DNA of 64,000 nt from Gaetbulibacter sp. 4G1 (GCF_002741945.1 NZ_MDVN01000002.1:124001-188000), one strand, 5' to 3'. Positions 7,560 through 16,320 are shown, counted from the stretch's first letter. The notes: generated by a model not told the origin, from the letters alone. Numbers and translations are program-made.

Positions 7560-8633
7560 TTAATGACCATAATCCATATGGTCAATCTTACCGCCCATTA
7601 TTCTTTTTTGAACAATCATATATACAAAAAGAAGAATAAAGCCAATAATACCCCAACCTAAAGCTACCGATAAACCATAATCTGAGGCAGCTGTATTATA
7701 TATTGATAATGGTTCGTTTATATCATTTACAGAAGGCAATAAAACAGGAAATAATGAGGCTAATGATGATGAAATGCCTCCTACTATTAATAAGGTAGAA
7801 CAAACAAAACCATACCTGTCTTTCTTAAACTTATGAATAAAAAACAATCCTGTTAATCCCGCTATATAGAGTAAAGGAAAGAGTAATAAATACCATTTTT
7901 CAGCAAAATTATTTAACGCATCAGGGTTTACTATTTGCCAGCATATCACAGAAACTATAGTTAATGCTAATAAAACGCAATTGAGCTTGAATATTACTTT
8001 TTTTAGTTTCTCGTTTATAGATGAATTGGTTTTCATAATAACCCAATTTGCTCCATGAATGGCTAGCGTAACTACACTTATTAAACCAATAATAATGGTA
8101 AACCAATCGATAACACCCGGGTGATTGGTTAATGGGCTAAAACTTGAATTCCATAAGGGTAAGAAAAAGAAATGTGCTTCGTAAGTTGAAATACCTTGCT
8201 CAACTCCTCCTAAATTAACACCTCTAACAACATTGCCTAATGCAATACCAAAAAATAAGGCTAGTAACAAACTAGAAACTCCAAAAGATTTATCCCAAAT
8301 ATCTTTCCACATTTGATAATTAAATTGGCTTCTAAACTCTAAGCCTATAGCCCGAAAAATAATTAACCATAGCACCAAAATTAATGGCAGGTAAAACCCA
8401 CTAAATACCGAGGCGTAAAACGTTGGGAAAGCCATAAATAACATTCCGCCAGCGGCAACTAACCAAACTTCGTTTGAGTCCCAAAACAAGCCTGCAGCCT
8501 TAGCAATAACTTCTTTATCTTTTTCAGATTTTGCAAAAAACAAATGGATGATACCAGTACCAAAATCGTAACCATCCAACACAAAAAACATAGCTAAAAC
8601 AACTGCTATAATTAAAAACCAAAATATTTCCAT
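7560..8633 (-). CDS. cydB: Cytochrome bd ubiquinol oxidase subunit II
   Basis: 357 residues, nine or so membrane segments. The start matches CydB: a first helix followed by FVLDGYDFGTGIIHLFFA, then FWDSNEVWLVAAGGMLFMAFP, the conserved quinol oxidase subunit II signature. With CydA it forms the high-affinity bd terminal oxidase of the inner membrane, reducing O2 to water with menaquinol or ubiquinol electrons and supporting growth at low oxygen. Length is normal. It begins 3 nt after the cydA stop, so expression is coupled. The small membrane protein gene follows in the same operon. Confidence 0.95.
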   Translation of the reverse strand: MEIFWFLIIAVVLAMFFVLDGYDFGTGIIHLFFAKSEKDKEVIAKAAGLFWDSNEVWLVAAGGMLFMAFPTFYASVFSGFYLPLILVLWLIIFRAIGLEFRSQFNYQMWKDIWDKSFGVSSLLLALFFGIALGNVVRGVNLGGVEQGISTYEAHFFFLPLWNSSFSPLTNHPGVIDWFTIIIGLISVVTLAIHGANWVIMKTNSSINEKLKKVIFKLNCVLLALTIVSVICWQIVNPDALNNFAEKWYLLLFPLLYIAGLTGLFFIHKFKKDRYGFVCSTLLIVGGISSSLASLFPVLLPSVNDINEPLSIYNTAASDYGLSVALGWGIIGFILLFVYMIVQKRIMGGKIDHMDYGH

Positions 8634-8636
8634 AAT

Positions 8637-9968
8637 TTAATGTGTTTGATGTTTAGGTCCTTGATGAATTGCTTTACCAACGAGTACTAAAAATAATAAC
8701 CCCAGAAGCATGTATAGTGCAACAAAACCTAATAACGTAAATAATGTATTTCCTGAAGATACTGTTGGCGATACGCCATCTGCTGTTTTTAATAAACCAT
8801 AAACCAAATAAGGTTGTCTTCCTAATTCGGCTACATACCACCCAGTAATATTAGCAATATATGGGAATGGTACTAAAAACATAATAGTCCACAATAAGGG
8901 CTTGATATTATATAATTTTTTTCGCCATAAAAAGAATCCTGCCAAACTCATAACACCTATGAAAATAGTACCCAAACCAACCATGATATGATACGAATAA
9001 TAAAGCGCAGGAATATTATCAGGCAATTCATCTTCTTCAAAATGATCCATCCCTACAATTTGTTTATCCCATTCTTGATAGGTTAAAAAACTAAGAATAT
9101 TAGGCACAGCGATTTTATTATCTAACTTTTTTTCAACCATATTTGGTTGTCCTATAAGTACTATTTCGGCTCCGGCTTCTTCAGTTTCAAAAATACCTTC
9201 CATAGCAGCAAATGAAGCGGGTTGGTATTTTGCAACATTTTTAGCGTTCCAATCGCCAGTTGGAAATGCAACTAGTAAACTAGAAATAAGGCCAAAAATA
9301 ACGCCCGTTTTTAAAAACAGTTTTCCGTACTCAATATTTTTTTGTCTCAAAATATAGAACGCTCCAATGCTAGCTACAACAAATGATGACGTTACTACTG
9401 ATGCCAATTGGTTATGTAAAAAAGCGGGCAATAACCAAGGATTAGTAAATAATGCTGAAAAATTTTCTAATACGTATTTACCATTCTCTAAAACTTCATA
9501 ACCAACTGGGTGTTGCATCCATGCGTTAGTAGCCAATATAAACCAGCCACTTGCCCAAGAGCCCAAAAACACTAAAAATCCTGTAAGAAAATGTAATTTT
9601 TGTCCCATTAGTTTTTCACCAAAAATAAAGAGAGCCAAAAATGAAGATTCTAAGAAAAAAGAGAACATACCTTCCATGGCCAAGGTTTGACCTATAATAC
9701 CTCCTGTAAGTTCTGAAAATTTTGCCCAATTAGTACCAAATTGAAATTCCATAGGAATTCCTGTTATAACTCCCATGGTGAAATTAATCGCAAAAATTTT
9801 CATTAAGAACTTTGCAGCGTCGTTATATTTTTCTACTTTTTTTCTTAAATACAGCCCCTTTAGAAAAACTATAATTAACGATAACCCCATGGTTAATTGG
9901 GGGAAAATGTAGTGGAACGTGATAGTAAATGCAAACTGCAACCTATCATAAAATATCATATCTTCCAT
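8637..9968 (-). CDS. cydA: Cytochrome bd ubiquinol oxidase subunit I
   Basis: 443 residues. It has the N-terminal DRLQFAFTITFHYIFPQLTMG with the high-spin heme b ligand His, then FQFGTNWAKFSELTGGIIGQTLAMEGMFSFFLE and a C-terminal GWYVAELGRQPYLVYGLL. The GRQP-W motif of most CydA proteins reads GRQP-Y here. At 443 residues it is the short form with the short quinol (Q) loop usual in Bacteroidota. It carries the hemes and the quinol site of the bd oxidase in the inner membrane. First gene of cydA-cydB-small membrane protein. A TAAATTTG box ends only 4 bp upstream of the ATG. Confidence 0.95.
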   Translation of the reverse strand: MEDMIFYDRLQFAFTITFHYIFPQLTMGLSLIIVFLKGLYLRKKVEKYNDAAKFLMKIFAINFTMGVITGIPMEFQFGTNWAKFSELTGGIIGQTLAMEGMFSFFLESSFLALFIFGEKLMGQKLHFLTGFLVFLGSWASGWFILATNAWMQHPVGYEVLENGKYVLENFSALFTNPWLLPAFLHNQLASVVTSSFVVASIGAFYILRQKNIEYGKLFLKTGVIFGLISSLLVAFPTGDWNAKNVAKYQPASFAAMEGIFETEEAGAEIVLIGQPNMVEKKLDNKIAVPNILSFLTYQEWDKQIVGMDHFEEDELPDNIPALYYSYHIMVGLGTIFIGVMSLAGFFLWRKKLYNIKPLLWTIMFLVPFPYIANITGWYVAELGRQPYLVYGLLKTADGVSPTVSSGNTLFTLLGFVALYMLLGLLFLVLVGKAIHQGPKHQTH

Positions 9969-9972
9969 AGTT

Positions 9973-9980
9973 CAAATTTA
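9973..9980 (-). promoter_or_regulatory. Possible -7 box (TAAATTTG) of the cydAB operon
   Basis: The minus strand reads TAAATTTG, fitting the Bacteroidota TAnnTTTG -7 consensus. It ends 4 bp before the cydA ATG, so use of this site would give a leaderless or nearly leaderless mRNA. No convincing -33 TTTG is placed, so support is limited. Confidence 0.35.
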
Positions 9981-10050
9981 TGAAAAGATTTATTGAATTT
10001 TGATTAAAGCTTATACCAATTTAGCTTGTTTTACTAACATTTTATGATAA

Positions 10051-10105
10051 AAAAATAAAAGTCAGCAAGATTGGAAAAGTGTTTATATTAGTTTGCAAAT
10101 ACATT
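10051..10105. repeat. 55-bp direct repeat, copy 2 (upstream of the AraC-family gene)
   Basis: Same orientation and 45/55 identical to 7173-7227, with invariant AGCAAGATTGGAAA and TTTATAT..AGTTT.CAAAT.CATT. It ends 20 bp before the ATG of the AraC-family gene and overlaps its probable -7 box, the position expected of an autoregulatory operator. Confidence 0.75.
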
Positions 10106-10107
10106 TG
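10100..10107 (+). promoter_or_regulatory. Probable -7 box (TACATTTG) of the AraC-family gene
   Basis: Perfect match to TAnnTTTG, 18 bp before the ATG at 10126. It lies at the downstream edge of the 55-bp repeat. A TTGG at 10071 is a possible, slightly distant, -33 element. Confidence 0.5.
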
Positions 10108-10125
10108 TGGTATTAATACATAACA

Positions 10126-10986
10126 ATGAAACAAAAACAAAGTAACAAAGCCTTTTACGACGAGAAATTAAATGTAATTATTGAGTACATTAATACTAAT
10201 TTAGATAATAAAATTGACGTAAAAACGCTTGCTGAGATCTCACATTTTTCACCGTTTCATTTTCATCGTATTAGTAGAGCTCTTTTAGGCGAACCCATTG
10301 GCGCATATATTTCTAGAACGCGACTAGAAACAGCTGCAAAAATGATTCGATACTCCACTTTAAACATTGAAGCCATTGCCTATAATGTTGGTTTTGAAAC
10401 ACCATCATCATTATCAAAAGCTTTTAAAATTCATTTTGGAATATCGCCTACAGAGTATCGAAAAAATAAATTATTCAATTTTAAAAAATCGAACATTATG
10501 AATGCCACATTAAGTATTAAAAAACCAAAAATTCAAGACATTGAAGACCAACAGTGCTTGTATTATCGAATGCAAGGTGCTTACCAAACACTAGACTATA
10601 CGGGTGCATGGAAAAAACTTTGGGAACAAGTAAAATCACAAAAACTATTTACTAAAGGGATACAACATTTTGGATTACCACATGACGACCCGAAAGTTAC
10701 TGACGAAGATAAAATAAGATACGACGCTTGTTTAATTATACATAAAGATGCTAAGCCTGATGGAGATATTGGTGTAAAAACTCTAAATGGTGGAAAATTC
10801 GCTGTGTTTTTATATCAAGGATCGTATAAGTATTTTGCTGATGTATACAATCATATTTTTAACGAATGGCTTTTAAATACGGATTACGAGCTAAGGGACG
10901 AACCAGTCAGAGAACGCTACATTAGCAGCCCAGAGCGTGTTGCGGAAGACAAACTTAAAACAGAGTTTTATATTCCTATTAAATAG
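10126..10986 (+). CDS. AraC-family transcriptional regulator with GyrI-like effector domain
   Basis: 286 residues. Residues about 15-115 hold the two helix-turn-helix motifs of AraC/XylS (KTLAEISHFSPFHFHRISRALLGEPIGAYISRTRLE.., then IAYNVGFETPSSLSKAFKIHFGISPTEYRK). Residues about 125-286 form a GyrI-like SHS2 domain (YYRMQGAYQTLDYTGAWKKLWEQV ... GGKFAVFLYQGSYKYF), which in relatives such as Rob and SbmC binds small amphipathic molecules. It probably senses a xenobiotic and regulates nearby genes. The 55-bp repeat at its promoter and upstream of the serine hydrolase is the obvious candidate operator. The membrane acyltransferase gene follows after 56 bp. Confidence 0.9.
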   Translation: MKQKQSNKAFYDEKLNVIIEYINTNLDNKIDVKTLAEISHFSPFHFHRISRALLGEPIGAYISRTRLETAAKMIRYSTLNIEAIAYNVGFETPSSLSKAFKIHFGISPTEYRKNKLFNFKKSNIMNATLSIKKPKIQDIEDQQCLYYRMQGAYQTLDYTGAWKKLWEQVKSQKLFTKGIQHFGLPHDDPKVTDEDKIRYDACLIIHKDAKPDGDIGVKTLNGGKFAVFLYQGSYKYFADVYNHIFNEWLLNTDYELRDEPVRERYISSPERVAEDKLKTEFYIPIK

Positions 10987-10996
10987 CTTACAAGTG

Positions 10997-11004
10997 TATT
11001 TTTG
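10997..11004 (+). promoter_or_regulatory. Possible -7 box (TATTTTTG) for the membrane acyltransferase gene
   Basis: It fits TAnnTTTG and lies 38 bp before the ATG at 11043. No clear -33 partner is seen, and a TACTTTAG at 11016-11023 is an alternative. Confidence 0.3.
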
Positions 11005-11042
11005 ATTAAAAACGTTACTTTAGAGACTTATTTATCAAAAAT

Positions 11043-12221
11043 ATGAATAGAGGAAGAATAGCATCAATAGACATTCTGAGAGCAATCACCATGGTTTTAA
11101 TGATATGGGTAAACGATTTTTGGACACTAAAAAATGTTCCAAAATGGTTGCAACATGCTTCGGCCACTGAAGATTATCTGGGGTTTTCTGATGTTATTTT
11201 TCCTCTCTTTTTATTTATTGTTGGCTTAAGCATTCCTTTCGCTATAAAACAACGCCAAAACAAAGGAGACAGTAACGTATCTATTGCAAAACATGTTATA
11301 ATTAGATCTGTATCGCTTTTAATTATTGGTGTATATATGGTGAATTATCCAAGCGCTCATGTAAGCCTGGGAATTGGAAAATATTGGTGGTGCATTCTTA
11401 TGGCACTAGCTGTAGTTCTCATTTGGATGCACTGGAAAAAAAGCCCTGTACCCAAAAAATGGCATCCTATTTTACAAGGAATAGGTATTTTAATTCTTAT
11501 TTACTTAGCTATTATTTACAAGGGTGGTCCAAATGGAGATATTTTGATGAAAACCAAATGGTGGGGTATTTTAGGGCTTATTGGATGGGCCTATTTAATA
11601 AATGCTTTGGTATATGTTTTTTCTAAAGGAAACTTATACATCATGTTAGGGTTACTTGTTATTTTTAACGCATTAGCAGTTTTAGATCATACAGATTTAC
11701 TTCCTCCACTTAATAAAAACTTAAGTTTCATATCTGTAATATATACAGGTACAATACCAGCATTAACTACAGCAGGAATAATAGCTACTTTACTTTATAA
11801 AAAAATATCTGTTAGTCATAGCAAATGGGCATTTATATCGCTTACTATTATTGGTGTTATATTTATTAGCTACGGATTATTAACACGTCCTGTTTGGGGA
11901 ATTTCTAAAATACAAGGTACACCATCGTGGGTAGCTATATGCTCTGGTATTGGTTTTATATCTTTTGCAGTTTTATACTTTATTGCAGATATTAAAAAAC
12001 AGGTTAATTGGGCAAAAATTATTGCACCAGCTGGAACTGCAACCCTTACGTGTTATATGGTTCCTTATTTTGCTTATCCTTTAAGAAATATTACAGGCAT
12101 TAGGCTTCCTGATTCTTTAAACGTTGGTATTATAGGACTCATTGGGTCTTTTGTTTTTGCATTACTCGTAGTTGCTTTTACAGGTTGGATGGAGAAAAAA
12201 GGTTATAAATTAAAACTTTAA
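11043..12221 (+). CDS. DUF5009 / heparan-alpha-glucosaminide N-acetyltransferase-like membrane protein
   Basis: 392 residues with about ten membrane segments. The N-terminus RIASIDILRAITMVLMIWVND followed by FSDVIFPLFLFIVGLSIPFAI is the signature of the bacterial HGSNAT/DUF5009 acyltransferase-type family. A short C-terminal tail (MEKKGYKLKL) faces the cytoplasm. Human HGSNAT moves an acetyl group across the lysosomal membrane onto glucosamine; bacterial members are thought to modify cell-surface or periplasmic sugars, without a proven substrate here. It may be co-regulated with the AraC-type gene before it. No glycoside-degrading gene is adjacent. Confidence 0.85.
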   Translation: MNRGRIASIDILRAITMVLMIWVNDFWTLKNVPKWLQHASATEDYLGFSDVIFPLFLFIVGLSIPFAIKQRQNKGDSNVSIAKHVIIRSVSLLIIGVYMVNYPSAHVSLGIGKYWWCILMALAVVLIWMHWKKSPVPKKWHPILQGIGILILIYLAIIYKGGPNGDILMKTKWWGILGLIGWAYLINALVYVFSKGNLYIMLGLLVIFNALAVLDHTDLLPPLNKNLSFISVIYTGTIPALTTAGIIATLLYKKISVSHSKWAFISLTIIGVIFISYGLLTRPVWGISKIQGTPSWVAICSGIGFISFAVLYFIADIKKQVNWAKIIAPAGTATLTCYMVPYFAYPLRNITGIRLPDSLNVGIIGLIGSFVFALLVVAFTGWMEKKGYKLKL

Positions 12222-12231
12222 TTGCACAACT

Positions 12232-12720
12232 TTACATTCCAATTTCCTTTTCTATTGCCAAATAGTGAGTGGTTTTATTATTATCTTTAATAGGATAGAT
12301 TTCTATTTCGCAATTATATGGAGTACCATCTTTTTTATAGTTTATAATTTGTTCTTTAAACTGTTTTCCTCTATTCAAATTTTCCCTAATGGCTTTTTTT
12401 GTTTGTTCTGAAGAAGCCTCTCCTTGTAAAAAATTAGGCTTTTTTCCTTTTGCATAATTAGCGGGGTAACCTGTCATTTTAGTAAACCCTTTATTTACCC
12501 ATTGAATGTTTTGATTATTATCTGTAAGTACAAGTGCTTCAAAATCTTTCTCTGCAAATATTTTCTCAATATCTAATGCCCAACCAAACTTTTCTTTAAA
12601 TGCTTTTAAAATGCCTAATTCAGTCTCTCTATTGAAGTTTACAGCCTGTTCAGTTAGATGCATTGCATAAATATCCCAACATAATAATGGTCCTCTTAAT
12701 AATCTTTCTTTGGTTTTCAT
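12232..12720 (-). CDS. PAS-domain protein, LOV-like but without the photoactive cysteine
   Basis: 162 residues from the ATG at 12720; a longer reading from a TTG at 12756 adds 12 residues and is less likely. Residues about 58-160 form one PAS domain (FEALVLTDNNQNIQWVNKGF..MTGYPANY). The segment GKKPNFLQG (92-100) aligns with the LOV motif GxNCRFLQ, with Pro95 where the flavin-adduct Cys would be. NYKKDGTPYNCEIEIYPI also follows the LOV pattern. There is no output domain, so it is a stand-alone sensor or protein-binding module. Convergent with the acyltransferase gene, only 10 bp away. Confidence 0.85.
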   Translation of the reverse strand: MKTKERLLRGPLLCWDIYAMHLTEQAVNFNRETELGILKAFKEKFGWALDIEKIFAEKDFEALVLTDNNQNIQWVNKGFTKMTGYPANYAKGKKPNFLQGEASSEQTKKAIRENLNRGKQFKEQIINYKKDGTPYNCEIEIYPIKDNNKTTHYLAIEKEIGM

Positions 12721-12947
12721 AGCTTCTTTTTTTGGTGCAGTGGTATAAAGAAGCAAGACATTAACTATTAAAACCAGTTTAATAATTAAGAAAAGTATCT
12801 TGACTTGGCTTTAAATCGCGAAAGCACTGTTTGTCTATTATAAAGGAAGTATCTGGCTTATAATTAATATTATTTACAGTTGCGCGACAGCTTGTGATTT
12901 TAACACAATTCCTTTTTAGCTAGCAAATGCTAAACCTTTATAATAAT

Positions 12948-12974
12948 AAGTCAAAGGTAGTACTTTGATGACTT
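12948..12974 (-). terminator. Weak terminator-like hairpin
   Basis: AAGTCAAAG (12948-12956) pairs imperfectly with CTTTGATGACTT (12963-12974). It lies 12 bp downstream of the minus-strand flavoprotein gene and is followed on that strand by ATTATTATA rather than a T tract. The rest of the 12721-12985 spacer shows nothing I can name. Confidence 0.3.
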
Positions 12975-12985
12975 ACAAGCAAATA

Positions 12986-13591
12986 CTATAAATCTTTTTG
13001 GTAACGCTCTACCATAGCTTCGCGTGTTTCTGGTGCTTCTTTAGAACCTAATTGATCTTTAAGCATTTGTCCCATTGTTGGGAAATCATCACGATTAATT
13101 TTTGAAGACTCGTCCCATAATTTAGAACGCATTAAAGCTTTAGCACAATGTAGAAATACTTCTTCAATAAAAATAACAATACAACTTTTTGGAGGGTTCT
13201 TCTCAGTAATAAATAAATTTAAATAATCTTCGTCAGTTGATAAATATGCATTTCCGTTAATGCGCAAAGTCTCATCAATACCAGGTACTAAAAACAGTAA
13301 TCCAACTTTTCCTGTTTCAACTATATTTGATAAACTATCTACTCTATTATTACCTTTAGAGTCTGGAATAATAATTTCTGAATCGCTTATTACTTTTACA
13401 AAGCCTAAAGCTCCACCTCTAGGTGATGCATCGTGCTTTCCCTCTTTACTTGATGAAGATAAAATTAAAAAAGGGCTTTTATTTATAAAGTTTATGGCAT
13501 GCTTATCTAATTTAGAAAACACTTTATCTTTTGCTCTTCCACTAGCATAGCCGTATAACTCTCTAAGTTGTTTTTCTGTACTAATCTTCAT
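12986..13591 (-). CDS. Pyridoxamine 5'-phosphate oxidase-family flavin-binding protein
   Basis: 201 residues. The split-barrel FMN-binding core is visible: INKSPFLILSSSSKEGKHDASPRGGALGFVKVISDSEIIIPDSKGNNRVDSLSNIVETGKVGLLFLVPGIDETLRINGNAYL (not a continuous motif; about residues 33-118). This is the MSMEG_1061-type branch of PNPOx-like proteins. The branch uses FMN or F420-like cofactors to reduce small substrates, but lacks the residues tying it to vitamin B6 synthesis. It is therefore better named by family than as PdxH. The C-terminal part (HCAKALMRSKLWDES) is typical of the branch. Confidence 0.85.
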   Translation of the reverse strand: MKISTEKQLRELYGYASGRAKDKVFSKLDKHAINFINKSPFLILSSSSKEGKHDASPRGGALGFVKVISDSEIIIPDSKGNNRVDSLSNIVETGKVGLLFLVPGIDETLRINGNAYLSTDEDYLNLFITEKNPPKSCIVIFIEEVFLHCAKALMRSKLWDESSKINRDDFPTMGQMLKDQLGSKEAPETREAMVERYQKDL

Positions 13592-13734
13592 ATTGGTAAT
13601 ATATTCTAATTCATAGCTAATTTAATTTAAATATTGGTCAATAATCAAATAAAAATGTATTTCATCAAATATTTATCAAAGCTATAGTATATATTACTTA
13701 CAATTACACTTAAGTAACCAAATATCAAGCGTTT

Positions 13735-14091
13735 ATGAAATCATTAATTCTAATTTTAGCATTGTTTTTTGCAGGATTATGTAAAGCACAAACTATTTCT
13801 GCAGATGACAAACTACACTTTGGTGCTGGGGCTTTAATCTCAACAACAACTTATACTATAGTTTATACAACTACAAAAAACAAAAAAAAAGCCTTTTGGT
13901 ATAGCTTAGGAGCTTCTGCATTAGCAGGTCTTACAAAAGAGGTATATGATAGTGGAAAAGAAAATAATAAATTTGATTCAGGCGAACTAGCTGCATCAAC
14001 CTTAGGAGGCCTTACTGCAAGTACAACAATTAGTTTGTTTGTTGGAAATAAAAAAAATAAGAAGACTAAAAATGTGGCATTAGTTAATTAA
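13735..14091 (+). CDS. Small exported YfiM-like protein
   Basis: 118 residues with a signal peptide (..LFFAGLCKAQ). The mature part begins ADDKLHFGAGALIS, the DKLxHF..G..IS pattern of YfiM/DUF2279-type small envelope proteins. Two weakly hydrophobic segments follow (ASTTTYTIVYTTT, GASALAGLTKEVYDSG). Function unknown; the pattern suggests a membrane-associated periplasmic protein. Its last 8 bp overlap the end of the convergent nitronate monooxygenase gene, a tail-to-tail arrangement with no room for a terminator. Confidence 0.7.
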   Translation: MKSLILILALFFAGLCKAQTISADDKLHFGAGALISTTTYTIVYTTTKNKKKAFWYSLGASALAGLTKEVYDSGKENNKFDSGELAASTLGGLTASTTISLFVGNKKNKKTKNVALVN

Positions 14092-15031
14092 TCAAACGAC
14101 TAATAATATCTTTTGTCGGTGAAATTTTTTTTGTATATTCTATACTTGGGCCTGCAACCCAAACCGTTTTATAAGTGGCTTTGGTAGCTGCGTTTTTCGT
14201 GGCATTCATTCCAATTGAAAAACGAATCATTTTCACCCATTTTTTGAGTTTCTTATTTTTATTCAAAACAGATTCTAACCAGGTTTGCTTAGTTCCAATT
14301 TTCTGAACATAAGGTGTGTTAATAACAGTACATGGCGTACCAGAAATACGTTCAGTCATTACAATATCATCAGCACCGTAATCTACACAGGCTTGTTTGT
14401 ATTCGTCAGTGACACTCGCCTCAATTGATGCAATAAATGGGCTTCCAACCGAAACACCTTCTGCTCCATAATTTATCATTTCATCAATATCTGCTTTACA
14501 CCCCACACCCCCAGCAGAGATTATTGGAATATTACAATTTGCAACCAATTCTTTAATTAAATTTTCTGGTGTTGCATTACCCCTATGCCCTCCAGCCTCA
14601 TTATTTACTGCTATCACCGCATCGGCTCCTAAACCTTCAACTTTTTTTGCAAACTTTAAATCAACTACATCACAAAACACCTTGATTCCTACTTTATGAG
14701 CTTGGTTAATGGTTTCCTCAGGGCTTCCTAAAGAAGTAATAATAAAATCACAACCTTCCTCACAAATCACATGTAATTGATCTTTATATTTGATATTAGA
14801 TTTGTTTACAATAAGATTAAAACCAAACGAGCCTCCTTCAGTTTTATTAGCATTAAGCTGTCTGATAGCAGCTCTTAACTCTTCAAGAGTTCTATAGTTA
14901 AGAGCAGGAATACATCCTGCAATTCCACCTTTCATGGCTTCGGTAACCATTGTAACATTTGATACCAAAAACATTGGTGCTTGAATAATAGGGTGCTTAA
15001 TTTTTAAAAGTTCAGTAAGCTTTGTATTCAT
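14084..15031 (-). CDS. Nitronate monooxygenase / 2-nitropropane dioxygenase-family enzyme
   Basis: 315 residues, TIM-barrel flavoenzyme. N-terminal HPIIQAPMFLVSN and GIAGCIPALNYR, the central EAGGHRG (ligand and flavin phosphate region, catalytic His) and IISAGGVG..YGAEGVSVGSPF phosphate-binding motif identify the NMO/2NPD family. It oxidises nitroalkane nitronates using FMN and O2. Related members act as enoyl-ACP reductase FabK, but the gene context does not require that since FabV is encoded nearby. TATATTTG at 15058-15051 (minus strand) is its probable promoter. Confidence 0.9.
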   Translation of the reverse strand: MNTKLTELLKIKHPIIQAPMFLVSNVTMVTEAMKGGIAGCIPALNYRTLEELRAAIRQLNANKTEGGSFGFNLIVNKSNIKYKDQLHVICEEGCDFIITSLGSPEETINQAHKVGIKVFCDVVDLKFAKKVEGLGADAVIAVNNEAGGHRGNATPENLIKELVANCNIPIISAGGVGCKADIDEMINYGAEGVSVGSPFIASIEASVTDEYKQACVDYGADDIVMTERISGTPCTVINTPYVQKIGTKQTWLESVLNKNKKLKKWVKMIRFSIGMNATKNAATKATYKTVWVAGPSIEYTKKISPTKDIISRLIN

Positions 15032-15050
15032 CTTAAAAAATTGATTTCAA

Positions 15051-15058
15051 CAAATATA
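15051..15058 (-). promoter_or_regulatory. Probable -7 box (TATATTTG) of the nitronate monooxygenase gene
   Basis: A perfect TAnnTTTG match on the minus strand, 19 bp from the ATG at 15031. It also separates this gene from the methyltransferase gene just upstream (stop at 15094). Confidence 0.5.
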
Positions 15059-15093
15059 ATCAATAATTTATTATGCACGCATAATAGTTTAAA

Positions 15094-16320
15094 TTAATCA
15101 AACTTATAATATCCACATTTTAAATAAGCGCCTTCTGGAAAACTTATAGGGTGATCAATATCATGATATGTCTGCAAAATATTACCAAATTTCCTCTTTT
15201 GATTTACTAATATTCGATTATTAATATCAAAAAAAGATTGGGCTGTAACTCTTGAAGAACAAGAGGCCAAAACTAATGTGCCTTTATTGGCTGTTAATTT
15301 TTCTCCTAAAACTGCCAACTGTCCATATTTTTTTTTAGCAAGCTTAATATCAGACTGTTGTTTAGCAAAACTTGGTGGATCAATAACAACAACATCATAA
15401 GTTTTACCATTATTAATAAGCTTGCTTAACTCATCAAAAGCATCACCAGCAATAGTTTTATGCTTACCAGAGTAATTATTCAATTTTCCATTTTGTAATG
15501 CAATTTCTAAAGCTTGTTTACTAATATCTAAACTGGTAACTTCAACCGCTCCATTAGCTAGGGCATGCACAGAAAACCCTCCAGCGTAAGAAAAAACATC
15601 TAACACAGTTTTGCCTAAACTCCAATCACCTACCTGTTTTCTATTTGCTCGATGATCTAAAAAATAACCTGTTTTATGTCCTTTGATAACATTCGCTGAA
15701 AAATTAACACCGTGCTCTACAAATTCAACAATTTCATTTTCTAATACTCCAAAAACTATATCTCCATCCTTTAAATGGTGCCTCTTTGATTGCTGCAATC
15801 CTCGACTTAATCGAATAACAATAGTTTTTGCTTTTGAAGTTTTTTGTAGACTGGATATTAATGTTTGCAAATATGGTAACCAAATTTCTGAATATAGTTT
15901 TACAACCAAAACCGTATTGTAAACATCTGCAATCAACCCAGGAAAGCCATCATTTTCGCCAAACAATAAGCGATAACCTGTAGTATTGGTTTTTAATAAA
16001 GAGAGTCGCTTAGTATAGGCTTCTTTTATTTTACGTTCAAAAAATTCTGCATTGATTTCTATTTTTTCTGAACTACTATGAATCATTTTTATACGAATAG
16101 GAGAATTAGGGTCGTATAAACCCAAACCGATAACCTTGTTCTTATTCTTACTAAAAATTATTGCCAAATCGCCAGTTGTCGCACCATTATTAATCTTAAC
16201 AATATTATTAGAGAACACCCATGGGTGCCCTTTTACAACAAACTGCTCTCCTTTTACATTTAGCTTAACTGCTAGTCGTTTTGGTTGATAATAAGAGTTT
16301 ATTTTATTAGAAAATTGCAT
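15094..16320 (-). CDS. RlmI-like class I rRNA cytosine-C5 methyltransferase
   Basis: 408 residues. The N-terminal about 85 residues are a PUA domain (LAVKLNVKGEQFVVKGHPWVFSNNI). The catalytic part has DVFSYAGGFSVHALANGA (SAM motif I), DVVVIDPPSFAKQ (motif IV) and LASCSS near the C-terminus with the catalytic Cys. This is the layout of RlmI and its homologues (m5C1962 of 23S rRNA in E. coli), acting in the cytoplasm during ribosome assembly. The exact target base is inferred from family only. It stands 62 bp upstream of the nitronate monooxygenase gene in the same direction. Confidence 0.9.
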   Translation of the reverse strand: MQFSNKINSYYQPKRLAVKLNVKGEQFVVKGHPWVFSNNIVKINNGATTGDLAIIFSKNKNKVIGLGLYDPNSPIRIKMIHSSSEKIEINAEFFERKIKEAYTKRLSLLKTNTTGYRLLFGENDGFPGLIADVYNTVLVVKLYSEIWLPYLQTLISSLQKTSKAKTIVIRLSRGLQQSKRHHLKDGDIVFGVLENEIVEFVEHGVNFSANVIKGHKTGYFLDHRANRKQVGDWSLGKTVLDVFSYAGGFSVHALANGAVEVTSLDISKQALEIALQNGKLNNYSGKHKTIAGDAFDELSKLINNGKTYDVVVIDPPSFAKQQSDIKLAKKKYGQLAVLGEKLTANKGTLVLASCSSRVTAQSFFDINNRILVNQKRKFGNILQTYHDIDHPISFPEGAYLKCGYYKFD

